Assembly: GCF_032118995.1 (NCBI RefSeq) | Contig: NC_092654.1 | Location: forward strand, 12,842,284 to 12,906,283 | DNA: 64,000 bases | Reading direction: 5' to 3' | DNA from: Asterias amurensis | Taxonomy: Eukaryota; Echinodermata; Asteroidea; Forcipulatida; Asteriidae | In this document: one piece after another, positions 54,111-64,000 of the stretch | How positions within the stretch are numbered: position 1 is the stretch's first letter | How the letters are laid out: the number at the start of each line of letters is the position of its first letter | Translations under genes and position numbers: made by a program | The notes under the pieces: model-generated | The model's input: only the letters and a program-made list of their open reading frames with translations | Told to the model about the DNA's origin: nothing | Databases searched by the model: none

Positions 54111-55972
54111 TTAATCCCTTTGGACTTCAGCCTTTGATACTGGGGCTGGTGGCGCACCGTTGATGTCTTTGTCGTGACCCTCATCGCCAGACCCTCTACT
54201 GCAGACTGGTGTATGGTGTGGTTTTGTTGTTTCCTGCTTCCAGGATGTAAAAACCTAATGAAGAAAACGATGACAAAAATGTTTCATATAAAATGTTTGA
54301 GATGGTACGATGGTTCATTTAATGACACATTAGATAACGGAATCAAATTCTCTGATGTTTCAAAGACCTTTTTGACCATTGTGTTTGATGAATTCACTAA
54401 AAGCAAAGGAATAGATCCGAAATACAATTTTAAGAAAGGAAAACAAAAATACCTCTTTATATCTTGAGTCGCAAGATTCTCGAAGGTTTTCAGCGAGCAG
54501 AAAGAAAAGAAGATCAAGCTGGTTCTCCTTCTGCCTACCACAGAAGCCACTAATGAAGGTCGATGCCTCTTTCGTCCGCTTACGGGCATGATCCCGTCTG
54601 ACATCCTTCAAATTGGCCTTCACACTCAACATCCGTTTCTTTCCTCGGGTTGCATGGTCTGGAGTTGTATCTTTGAGAGGAGCCTTTGTGGTAGTAGAAA
54701 GGCTTGGTTGAGGAGGAGGCATTGATGCAGTTGAGCTGCCTGCTTGTTGCAGCTCTGGGGGTGCACTGGTGGATGTGGACGGGCCAGCTTGCAGCTCTGG
54801 GGGTGCACTGGTGGATGTGGACGGGCCAGCTTGCAGCTCTGGGGGTACACTGGTGGATGTGGAGGGGCCAGCTTGCAGCTCTGGGGGTGCAAGCTGGCCC
54901 GTGGAAGTGGAGGGGCCAGCTACGGCAAACTGGGGGCGAAGTAGTGATTTATGTGTTGCATGACCTCTGCACACGGAACAAGAAGAATAAGTATGGGGTT
55001 GGAACATCTTGATCTGTGGAAGAATTCCTCCAAAAGGCTTGCCACGTCGCATAGAACTATGTGCCCGCTGCATGCTTCCTCTGTAAAAAAACATGAAAGA
55101 AAATATAAACCCTGAGGACAACACATGATTATGAGTTCAGCCATAAATTAAAACTAAATGAAAACAAGAAAAATCAGACTTGTAGTATGTAGGTGACCAG
55201 TTATAGTTCAAATTACAGAAATCGTTGATCCTTGCTCTATTGAGGAATAGCTCAGTATCACATTTTGAAAGCTGTGATTTTACAGAAGAAAAAAAGGGTA
55301 ACCAAAACTCATTGCTGACATCTCCTGGTCACGTATGAGATCGAGTTAAGCCTAGTTCACACTTCCTGCGATTGTGAATCCAGACGACACATGGCTGTTT
55401 TCGCAGTGAATTTTCAAATTTCAACTATTGCGAAATATTCATTGCAAATTTGTGACGTCTAAATTAGTAACGCATTCACATTTGCAGGAAGTATGAACCA
55501 GCCTTTTCTTACATGCAGGGTTCGAAATTGCCACTAGCCCACTAGCCCAGGACTACCAGATTTACAGCCGGGCTACTCATTTATCCAGTTTGATAGCCGA
55601 ATGGGCCAGTGGAAAAACAATGCAAAAATGAACTGCGATGATGGTGTATTGTATTTAAAGTTTGTGTCATGACTCAAGACATCATGTGTTTTTGGCCTAC
55701 CAAAATCTTATCAGAGCTAATAAATTACCCTGGTTACTACCATGAAAATACACTTAATTTCGACCCCAATCATCTTAGCCCACAAATAATTACCTGCATT
55801 TGTTGCACATAATTGACGGATGGATGTCCACCTGGTCTTCATCTACATCCAGGTTGTAGATCGCAAGAAGCTCCTTCTTGTACTTTGCTAACTTGGACTT
55901 GTTTTTAGAAGATGCGGTGATCTGCCCACAAATTCTACAAATCAATGCAAGGGCATTGATGTGTTCTTCCAT
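54111..55972 (-). CDS. RAG1 N-terminal-like zinc protein without recombinase core
   Basis: Coding exons (minus): 55794-55979 (ATG at 55972, MEEHINALALICRICG), 54453-55080, 54111-54233; phases 2 and 0 agree and give 309 aa. Residues 12-60 have CRIC, then LAKYKKELLAIYNLDVDED and IHPSIMCNKC, the order seen in the RAG1 N-terminus (CxxC, a helix with IDV..D, then IHP...C..C). QPHTYSSCSVC (near 91) mirrors the following WxPHxxxCxxC of RAG1. Then comes a disordered Pro/Ser/Thr region of 14-residue repeats (APPELQAGPSTSTS), and RGKKRMLSVKANLKDVRRDH...ENQLDLLFFLLAENLRESC, which loosely recalls the basic/helical segment just before the RAG1 core. No RING, no catalytic DDE core and no RAG2-like gene is seen. 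It may be a host gene of this domain family or a domesticated/truncated RAG1-like transposon piece. Exon 3 is the weakest call. Confidence 0.7.
54725..54905 (-). repeat. Coding minisatellite, 42-bp unit
   Basis: About four units of 42 bp (14 codons) inside exon 2 of the RAG1-N-like gene; length keeps frame. The inverse strand gives long false open frames. Confidence 0.9.
55346..55504. mobile_element. MITE family C (in intron 1 of the RAG1-N-like gene)
   Basis: TTAAGCCTAGTTCACACTTC to GGAAGTATGAACCAGCC; interior CACATGGCTGTTTTCGCAG and TTTGTGACGTCTAA. Confidence 0.8.
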
Positions 55973-55979
55973 TTCCAAC

Positions 55980-57582
55980 CTGCAAGATAAATTCCGGCTA
56001 TGCAGTCAACAGATAGGGAAGATCGAACCGCCTATCCCTTAACTGTTGACTGTGTTGACGAAGTATGCTGCAGAAGAAAAAAATTGCCGGTTGCGGCACC
56101 TCCGACGAAATCATTTGATTTTCACCCAAATCAAGTGATTTTGTTTTTTAAATTCAAGCAGTCCACCTCTTTACAAGTATGGCAATCGATCGGTAAGATC
56201 CATGATGTAGGCCCTAGATCTTAATATTTGCAGAAAAAAATTAAAGGGCACAATTACTATAATGGTGCTGGGGCCAAGGAAACGGAGAGTGGATTGGACC
56301 CAAACAAATGGGGCTATGTACAAACATCAGGCAATTGGAGTCACGCCTCAAGAAGTCTATCTCACGCTAACAACCTGCACCATTTACCATTTTCTCATGC
56401 CTCTCACAAGGCAAGACCCGTTGGGTTAGGGAAAAGTGGGGAATTAGCCCATATTCGGAATTACGGCTGCGCATGTCTGTTTCTGCTGACATGGCTGACA
56501 ACAGAATTTGTGTATCTCCTGTGACCTTTTGACAATTGTCAAAAGGTAACCAGAGATAAACAAATTGCATTGTCAGGAGTTGGACATGCAAAGCTGTAAC
56601 TCCGAATAGGCTTAGAATATTATTCTATCTATTTTATGCCTATTATTATTTATATAGGGCCAACTTTTTGTTCGTCCCGTCTCTACTAGCAGAACGAACC
56701 TCATATATAATGATGCCTACTCGCAGCCATAAAATATAAAAGGATATAATACATGTACAATAAGAGCACCTGTCTTAGTAGAGAACCGCAATTTTTAATA
56801 AACATTCATAAACACCTCAGACAGTTTCACTATTCCTATTGGTGGAGAGCGCATCACGTTGGTGTGTATAAACCTTTGTTTATCATGACCAGTAAAAAGT
56901 GTTGAAACATGAGGGTGACACGCGAGCTTGCACCTGTTCTTATAAGACAGTTTCTTCATTCCTATTGGTCGAGAGCAACGGCTAAAAGTTGTATTGTAAA
57001 ACAGTTGTGCCACATCAGGCGATACATGCGACAGCATTCCCTTTTATTCATTTTTTTTAAGGAATTGTTTACCCGAGGGCGGCGGAGGGCTTTACCATTT
57101 CATCTGGAGGGGTGTTAGGGTCCGGTGTTTGTTGTGTTGAAAGAAATCATTAAACAATTATGATTTTTGCATTTATTTTACTTTTTGAGTTTGACCAAAA
57201 ATTGTTGATGTTTTTGACCGAAAAGATTTATTATCATGAATGGGAATCAAAGTGTGTTGAATCGGTTTTCAACTATATAGGTCTATTGGTTGGCCTGGTT
57301 CTGGATAATTTACCTCAACTTCGTCTTGGTAATATTATCAAGAACCAGGCCTCATGGGATTAAACCACTAGTTGAAAACCTCTTCACCAGTCTACCAACT
57401 TTCCATTCAAACGCGTTGTCCGGAAACCGGGCAAAGTCAGTGTCCAGTTGTCTAAAAAAAAACTGTAGTTATTTAATTAATCGACGACAGCTTCCTTCTT
57501 TTACCGCAAGTTTTCTTAATCCTAGACTCACTAATATCATAGATGACAAACAGTTCACGTCGAGAAATTTGGGGAAATTTAC
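55980..57582. other. Upstream region of the RAG1-N-like gene
   Basis: No further coding exon proven. It holds a MITE copy (56795-57030), a short hairpin CCTTTTGACAATTGTCAAAAGG (56524-56545), and a matched pair of short sequences near 56455 and 56600 (ATTCGGAATTACGGCTG versus AAAGCTGTAACTCCGAATAG). Confidence 0.5.
56795..57030. mobile_element. MITE copy, inverse of 27460-27675
   Basis: Two subterminal blocks CTATTCCTATTGGTGGAGAGCG and TTCATTCCTATTGGTCGAGAG-type, GTTGTGCCACATC on the right. Confidence 0.65.
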
Positions 57583-57647
57583 CTGAATTAGCTCAGCAAT
57601 CTGCAGCCTACGTTTTTTGTACTGGTCGATCAATTCCTTCATCACAT
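57583..57647 (-). other. Orphan coding-like exon
   Basis: Bounded by an acceptor TTATTTTTTAG and a donor CAG|GTAAAT, it encodes VMKELIDQYKKRRLQIAELI plus Q in the one open frame. Its phase does not fit directly onto the RAG1-N-like exon 1, so it is either a 5' UTR exon, joined through an unseen exon, or part of another gene. Confidence 0.4.
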
Positions 57648-58138
57648 CTAAAAAATAACATGCGGTATACGCGACGACGGCGCATTTAACCACGTGTGAC
57701 AGCACACGTACCGACGACTGTTTTATGAAAAGAATTTCTTAACATAGCTTTTTTTTTGGGAACCTCATTTTCTGGATGGTACAAGATGTTTCAAAATGGC
57801 TGGTCTTAACTTTATTTTATACCTATTTGTTTTTACTTTGTTTATGACTGCTCAGCATTTATTATTTGTACTAGATGAAATAGTTTTTGAAATGACATTC
57901 TTCAGTCAACAAACAAATAATGGGAAGGAGGATGGGACAAAAACAGTGGGGAAACATAATTTAAAAAGCAACAACAACATTAAATCAATTCAAAATCAAA
58001 TCAATTGAATCAAGCATTTATGTTTTATTTTGTGATCTCAAGGTGATTTCTAGGCTCAAAGATATATACACTCAGGCAAAAACTAAGTCCCAATTTTGTT
58101 AAAGCAATAATAAGTATTACACATTTTTCCTTTCTTTT

Positions 58139-58609
58139 AGAAGGCAATGGACACTATTTGTAAATACTAAAATTACTGTTACATAAAAACTTACTTCGTA
58201 ACGAGCAATGGAGAGTTTTTGAGAAAGAAGTAATTTCTCACTTAGCCTAAATATTTTAATTGAATTCGAGACCTCAGCTGATGAGGTAGGTCTCAAATTC
58301 AAGCATCCCAAAAACACACACATTTTTGGCAACAAAGGTGTTTTTTCTTCCACTATTCTCTCGCAATTTTGACGACCAATTGAGCTCAAATGTTCACAGG
58401 TAGGTTTGTTATTTTATGCATACTGTTATGGAGTGGCATTAATAGGCCACCGTAGCCTTGCTGTATGATGATGTCATGGGATGTGAATAAACCACTTGCA
58501 GTAAATGCTACTACTGGAGTCCTGCCATCTTTAGCATACATGTATGTTGAGATACACCAAGTGAGAATACTGGTCATTGGCAATTACCAAAGGTGTCCAG
58601 TGCCTTTAA
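58139..58609. mobile_element. MITE family A with an internal insertion
   Basis: Left AAGGCAATGGACACTATTTG, right AAAGGTGTCCAGTGCCTTTAA-like end. Compared with other copies about 125 bp (roughly 58425-58545, including GTAAATGCTACTACTGGAG) interrupts TTATTTTATGCATA / TGTTGAGATACACC. Confidence 0.8.
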
Positions 58610-59139
58610 GAGAACATTCTTAAAGGACAGAAAGTCAATAAAACATGACTGGAACATTTCTTACAATGAGTTCTGAACACTGGAAAATTGGTTGATTGTG
58701 TAAAGCATTAATTGTTATATAATAAAATAAATTTTGGGTTTAACTATTTACTTAAAAGTGATTTATCTGATGAAGTCTAGTCAACTTGTTACCCTATGAT
58801 CACAACTTTCTTTTGTAAAGTATGCTGTACAAATTAGTAACATCACTAGAATTGCTGCATAGCTATTACATTTATGACAGTTATTCTTGAATTCTGAATC
58901 ACAGCAAATAAAATTTAAAACACTGCAGCTTTTACAATTACAACAAATCTGTATACTTCCTCATGTTGTCATAAAAAAAACCTTTGGCAAAAAAAAAGCC
59001 CCAGCAATTTGCGCTCAAATAAAGGAGAAATTATTATATAAACAGCAACACCCTGTGTCAGATTTCATAGAAATGCTAAGCCAAAAGCTACTAAGCATTT
59101 AAGTAGGCTTTGAAACTTTGCATGGTAGAAATACGTTAA

Positions 59140-59285
59140 GTATGGTTGGGGAGGTAACACCATATGATAATCTCTAAATGACGATCAGAGCATCCTAATC
59201 AAAACGTTGAGTTGAAACCTACAGTTCTTTTCAGAACCACCCCAACTTATTTAGAGGTTATCATTACATGGTGTTAACACAAAGC
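59140..59285. mobile_element. MITE with GGTAACACCATATGATAATC ends
   Basis: Left GGTAACACCATATGATAATC TCTAAAT is mirrored at the right by ATTTAGAGG TTATCATTACATGGTGTTAA. The centre holds a histone-like stem-loop variant, GTTCTTTTCAGAAC plus CACCCC. Confidence 0.75.
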
Positions 59286-59520
59286 TACTAAGCACAAAAC
59301 AATTTTGCTTACTGTAATGAGATTAGAGCTCGCCAGCAAAATTGAAATGTCACATGTGCCATTTGTGACCGTTTTCCTTCCAAATTTTGCTAAGCAGATT
59401 AGCCTCAGTGCTTCATAAGCAATATACAGAGCTGCTAGCAAATCTGCCAAGCTCAGCAAACTTTTCTTAGCTGAAACAGGTTATCAGCCAAAATGCAATG
59501 TCATAAACATTATACTCAAA
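59270..59520. mobile_element. GGGCCC-family MITE remnant
   Basis: Interior motifs GCTTACTGTAATGAGATTAGAGC, ACAGGTTATCAGCCAAAATG-type and repeated CTAAGCA; termini worn. Confidence 0.4.
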
Positions 59521-60158
59521 ACTGGGTCGCCTCCAATAACAGCTCTGTAAAAGATGGCCTTGTGTGCCCCCCCCCCTACAATGTTTCTCTAGTACTTCTG
59601 AACTTTTGTTCAACTCCAAACTCAATAATGACGAAAAATTAAGGCTTTTGATTGGGTGATCAGTAGGTTACTGAGGTACCGTACATTAGTAACTGTTTTA
59701 AAAACTACAAATAAATCTTTTCAAATCAAGCCTCTATAAACACACATTAACCTGTTTTCATGGACGGAAAAAGAAAATTGCACAACAAATTTACAGACAA
59801 AAACTGAATACATAGTATGAAAACAGTCCTGACAGAATTTTCTAATAGAATCAAACATCATGATGAAGTGCACTTTGTTTGGTCAATAAACATTCTAATT
59901 TTAACACAACACGACACATGAACCAGTAACTATGTAAATAGTTGTGGATTTAGTGTTTCAATTATCAATCTTGAATAAAGACAAAATGAAACTATCAATA
60001 TATAATATATAAATACACACCGTGACACAAAATGTACACCATTATTTCAACTTGGAATTTTAAAGGTTTAATGAAAACAATCATCATTTACTACCAACAT
60101 CAAAGTTTCTTCCTTCTTCTGTGAGTAAGAGGTGTTTCTGAGCACTACATGTATTCGT

Positions 60159-60338
60159 AAAGCCCGGTTCGTACTTCCTGCGAATGCAGATATTAAATTT
60201 TGACGTCACAAATTTGCAACAAATAATTTGCATCAGATGAAATGTGCTCAACTACTGCGAAACATTCACAGTGAAAACAGGGCTGTGACATCAAAATTCA
60301 TATCGCATTCACATTCGCAGGAAGTATAAACAAGGCTT
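60159..60338. mobile_element. MITE family C, best copy
   Basis: AAAGCCCGGTTCGTACTTCC to GGAAGTATAAACAAGGCTT; TTTTGACGTCACAAATTTGC inside. Its right border abuts the next element. Confidence 0.85.
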
Positions 60339-60698
60339 AAAGGATTTGGGTACTTTTTCAAAATTTCCATAGATTTACATGAAACTTACAGGGTTTGAAG
60401 ATAATGATAGTGGAAAGTTTCCCTTCAAATATTACTTACTGAGGTGCTGTAGTTTTTGAGAAATGAGTAAACAAATCTCATGAAAATACGTTTGTAAATG
60501 ATTAAAATAATTTTCGTCTCATGATACAAAAATTATTTTCATGACATTGTTTTACTAATTTCCCAAAAAACTACAGCACCTCAGCACGTAATATTTTCAG
60601 GGAAGCTTTCTACTATCATTATCTTCAAACTGTGTAAGTTTAGTGTAAATCTGTGGACATTGTGTTTTTTGTCCTAAAAAGTTACATAGAACCTTTAA
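60337..60698. mobile_element. Foldback MITE F, second copy
   Basis: TTAAAGGATTTGGGTACTTT to ACATAGAACCTTTAA; arms contain CTACAGCACCTCAG and its inverse. It shares the border TTAA with the family C element on its left. Confidence 0.85.
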
Positions 60699-60973
60699 TG
60701 AGGGGGTGACTATGGCTAGTCATAGTACTCTTAAATTAACATTGAAGAACTAACTCAAGGGGTGGGTAATCTTAAGTACTACGTTATCCATAAAGTTATA
60801 TACCATGAAGGTATTTGCAACTGACGTCAACACCCTATTTTGTAAAATGTACAAAACTTGACAAATGGAATGTAGCATTTAAGGCAATGATCAGGAATCT
60901 AAGAGTGTGGACATTTTGATGCAGAGTTGGTGTATCTTACAGTACAATGTATTGAACAAATGGGACACTCTCT

Positions 60974-61359
60974 TTAAAGGCACTGGACACTATTGGTCAT
61001 CACTGTTAGCATAAAAACTGACTTGGTAACAAGCAATGGAGAGCTGTTGATAGTATAAAACATTGTGAGAAACAGCTCCCTCTAAAGTAATGTTGTTTTT
61101 GAGAAAGAAGTAATTTTCCACTAAAACATTTGAATTTGATTTTGAGGCCTCAGAATTTGATTCTAAGGTCTCGAAATCAAGCATCTGAAAGCACACAACT
61201 TCGTGTGACAAGGGTGTTTTTTCTTCCATTATTATCTCGCAGCTTCGACGACCAATTGAGTTCAAATTTTCACAGGTTTGTTATTTTGTGCATATGTTGA
61301 GATACACCAAGTGAGAAGAGTGGTCTTTGACAATTACCAATAGTGTCCAGTGTCTTTAA
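60974..61359. mobile_element. MITE family A, full copy
   Basis: TTAAAGGCACTGGACACTAT to ATAGTGTCCAGTGTCTTTAA. Confidence 0.85.
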
Positions 61360-62026
61360 AGGGTGTACATAACACTGGTAAGAGTAAACATATAAATGTT
61401 CACAGATTTGCACACAACTAACATGGTACAAAGATGATCATGGTGGGAAACTCCCTTTGGAATATTTTTGCTTAAAATGCAAGTTTTTGAAAAATAAACA
61501 ATTAGTTTTGATCTTGCAAGTCCAAAACTCAATGTTTGAAAAAAGTGCCAATGGTCTTTGACAATTACTAATAATACACATGTGCTTTAAATAGTAAATG
61601 ACCTGATGTTTCGACCCTAGCAGAGTCTTTCTCGAAGGCTAAATGACAACACAACCAGACACATATTGCTTATGTGCAAAACATTCGTGCTTTAAAATAG
61701 ATATTGCTATTACTTACATCAGAATAGCAAATACCACGAATGGTATTCAAATACAACAAAACAGTCAACGGTATCAATTTAAACAAAACTAAAATCTTTT
61801 CAGGTATACTTAACAATATAATATTTACAGAATATGCAAAAATCTGCATGTGTGAATATCTTAACTCTTTCTTGTTTTAAAGTACATTTCTTACAAACAT
61901 ATATTCCGGTATTACTTTATGACTTTTTACACCCCTTTCTTGTTGTTTTACAATGCATAGTCACATTAACTTTGCATATATGCGTCCAAATTTATAATAC
62001 CAGTCCGCAGTATGTTATATGTTGAC

Positions 62027-62480
62027 CTCTGATGATACCTTGACTGACATGACAGGTCCAATATCATAACACCAGTCCAAAGATTTGTATACATTGATCT
62101 TTGATAGTTTCATGACTCAGATGACAGGTCCAATATTATAAGACTGGACCTTTGATGATACCATGACTCACATGGCAGGTCCAGTATCATAACACCAGTC
62201 TGTAGTTTGGTACATGTGTGTATTGATTTTTGATGATGTCATGACTCAGATGGCAGGTCCAATATTATAACATCGGACCTTTGATGATACCATGACTCAC
62301 ATGGCAGGTCCAGTATCATAACACCAGTCTGTAGTTTGGTATATATTGATTTTTGATGATGTCATGACTCAGATGGCAGGTCCAATATTATAACACTGGA
62401 CCTTTGATGATATCATGACTCACATGGCAGGTCCAATATCATTTAACCAGTCAATAGTATAGTCCATATTGATCTTTGTT
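62027..62480. repeat. Minisatellite, about 125-bp unit, 3.5 copies
   Basis: Units carry GATACCATGACTCACATGGC AGGTCCAGTATC and a half-unit variant CATGACTCAGATGGC AGGTCCAATATTATAA. Copies start near 62033, 62157, 62287 and 62410. It ends just before the stop codon of the next gene (minus strand), so it probably lies in its 3' UTR. Confidence 0.9.
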
Positions 62481-62483
62481 GAC

Positions 62484-63448
62484 CTACATAACCGAGAGAG
62501 GCTCTGGGGAGCCAGTCCCTCCAAAGAAATTGTCGTCTGCTTCGAGATCAGGCTCAGGGTTCCGAGGGCTTTTAGTCTTTTTCTTCTTCTTCTTCTTGAT
62601 GGGTTTAAGTTCCGGTAAGCCGCCTGGGGATTCCATGGCTGGAGGAAAAGAGACAGAAATAGTTTGAAAACATGGGAATTCCTATTAATTTGGGGTTGAA
62701 GAAAGACAAATTTACTAGAGCAGAATTCTAACCAATGACCTCCGGATTAACGTGCCGGCGCTCTACCAACTGAGCTATCTCGCCCTATGTCTCTGGACTC
62801 CCTATTTTGTCAATATCTTTGATTTGGGTGCTATTCAGAAGTCGTACAGCCGTTAGCTGTAGCCAGGGATCACACCCAAGTTAATGATACAACCTGGGAA
62901 GCCGCAGCCAGAGGATCAACTTAAGGGGATGCAACATTTTTATTTCAAACATCAAGTTATAAACCACAGTGGTCTCCCTATTTTGTTGATAATTTTTGTT
63001 CCGACTAGAAAGCTGCGGTTGTGCCGATGTTTGGGACCACTTTAGTTTCACGATAATATTGATAATATTGTTTAGAACAGCATAGACTCCCCTTCACAAC
63101 AGTTGGTATTTTTGTTAAAATTTCTGAGCATACCCCAACATTCACGCGCAGCTGCTTCGTAACAACTGCTTTGTAACAGTGAGTAACTTACGCATTCCGC
63201 CCAGAGGTGGTAAAGCTGTCCCCCTGACCCCAGGGCCGCCCAGAGAGGGTAGATCGCCTAGTAGCCCGCCCCCTCTTGGTGAGTCCTCTGTGCTGTTCAT
63301 ACTGCCGCCGTTCTCGCCCCCTGGGCTGGGTAGATCTTCAATGCCTGGTGGTAAGCCTGCTGGTGCATGGATGTTGTTACTCAACGGTGCGGGCTTGGGA
63401 CTTTCCTCGTTGATTAGTGACTTCTGGCTGCTCTTACGGAACTCCAAT
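62484..63448 (-). CDS. C-terminal exons of an unrecognised gene (continues right)
   Basis: Two exons (minus): 63192-63448 and 62484-62638, joined in phase 1; the first begins at acceptor CACCCTCAG with 1 base finishing an upstream codon, so the gene extends beyond the window or into 63449-64000. About 138 residues are visible: EFRKSSQKSLINEESPKPAP, then a Pro/Gly-rich low-complexity part with GLPPGIEDLPSPGG and LGDLPSLGGPG, then GLPELKPIKKKKKKKTKSPR and the acidic end DLEADDNFFGGTGSPEPLSVM. It looks like a disordered tail with a basic patch that could act in nuclear import. I see no known domain and name no function. Confidence 0.65.
62690..62790 (-). mobile_element. tRNA-derived SINE head (Asn-like)
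   Basis: Minus strand: GGGCGAGATAGCTCAGTTGG, then TAGAGCGCCGGCACGTTAAT and CCGGAGGTCATTGGTTAGAA. The B box is damaged and there is no acceptor stem partner. It sits in the last intron of the unrecognised gene. Confidence 0.7.
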
Positions 63449-63802
63449 CTGAGGGTGATAAAAGTTAATGCAAACTATTGGATTTTGTTCTGCATTACAG
63501 TAGTTTTGCAACATAAAAAACAAGTGCAGTTACAGTTTTTCCTTTATTCTTACCCTTTTAAACAAAAAGGGTATTTTATGAGTGGGAATAAAAGAAGTAA
63601 TGATTCTATCTTAAACGGCAATTTAAAACCTTACTTGGTTGTGTTATCACATCGCCACTTTTTTTTCTTCTCAAAAACTTGACGACTAATAAAGCTGAAA
63701 CTTATACAGGTAAATTACATCAAATACATACATCTTTTTTCACAGTTAGTAGCGATTCATGTCATGGCTTAAAACTTGATCTACAAAAGGTATCAAATCC
63801 CT

Positions 63803-64000
63803 TTAAAGGCACTGGACTCTATTGGTAACTGTCAAAGACCAGTCTTCTCACTTGGTGTATCTCAACATATGCATAAAATAACAAACCTGTGAAAATTTGT
63901 TCTCAATTGGTCGTCGAAGTTGGGAGATAATAACGGAAGAAAAGAACCCTTGCTGCACAAGTTGTGTGCTTTCAGATGCTTGGCTTGAATTCAAGACCTC
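63803..64000. mobile_element. MITE family A, cut by the window end
   Basis: TTAAAGGCACTGGACTCTAT start, then CACTTGGTGTATCTCAAC and AAAATAACAAACCTGTG. Confidence 0.85.

Larger units (their letters stand above)
57648..62483. other. Repeat-rich spacer
   Basis: No gene seen. It includes MITE A (58139-58609, 60974-61359), family C (60159-60338), the foldback F copy (60337-60698), a hairpin element (59140-59285) and the minisatellite at 62027-62480. The right part is probably 3' UTR of the gene ending at 62484. Confidence 0.5.

Noticed and set aside
54704-55012. Plus-strand frames with Gly/Trp/Cys repeats
   Set aside because: They are the reverse strand of the coding minisatellite in the RAG1-N-like exon.
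53569-57030. Terminal repeats of a complete RAG-type transposon around the RAG1-N-like gene
   Set aside because: The inverted repeats here belong to MITE families found all over the window; no matching pair brackets the gene.
62695-62785. Possible tRNA-Asn gene
   Set aside because: Anticodon loop and B box are damaged and the 3' acceptor half is missing; treated as a SINE head.

Overview
The window looks like nuclear DNA of an echinoderm, most likely a sea star. The genes are intron-rich animal genes whose products align from memory with vertebrate ODF3/CIMAP1A, WEE1, TCP11L1 and PWP1, and one gene carries a RAG1-type N-terminal zinc region. Introns and spacers are packed with short AT-rich inverted-repeat transposons (MITEs), tRNA-derived SINEs and worn LINE tails. 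The species call is an inference; no mitochondrial or rRNA marker is present.

Layout, left to right. 1-1700: MITEs and AT-rich spacer. 2272-5727: an ODF3-type sperm tail/axonemal gene (minus strand, 3 coding exons, 250 aa) with a probable 5' UTR exon and an RFX-type X-box upstream. 6780-19545: a complete WEE1 kinase gene (minus, 10 coding exons, 631 aa) with a long 3' UTR; its intron 3 holds a copy of part of its own intron 7. 19580-23367: spacer with SINEs and a MITE. 23368-33364: TCP11L1-like gene (minus, 9 coding exons, 503 aa); intron 1 has tandemly repeated pieces of the exon 1 edge. 35783-41015: the only plus-strand gene, a 330-aa protein with probable RWD folds and a C-terminal RING, divergent from TCP11L1. 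43706-51770: PWP1 (minus, 12 exons, 514 aa). 54111-55972: a short gene (minus, 3 exons, 309 aa) resembling the N-terminal non-core part of RAG1, without the recombinase core. 57583-57647: an orphan coding-like exon. 58000-62480: repeats. 62484-63448: the last two exons of an unrecognised gene that continues past the right edge, with a ~125 bp minisatellite directly after its stop codon.

The genes do not form a pathway: flagellar structure (ODF3, possibly TCP11L1), mitotic entry (WEE1), ubiquitin ligation (RWD-RING) and ribosome biogenesis (PWP1) are simply neighbours. What unifies the window is its repeat biology. At least 14 copies or fragments of one TTAA-bounded MITE family occur, other families have distinct terminal repeats (GGGCCCAATTTCATAG, AAGCCCGGTTC, AGGCCTG, GGCTCCGCCC), two nested insertions share the same order, and several local duplications copy intron or exon-edge sequence within the same gene.

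Exon junctions were read by eye from reading frame, GT/AG sites and phase agreement; all coding-exon chains below close in frame to a stop. No transcript evidence was available.
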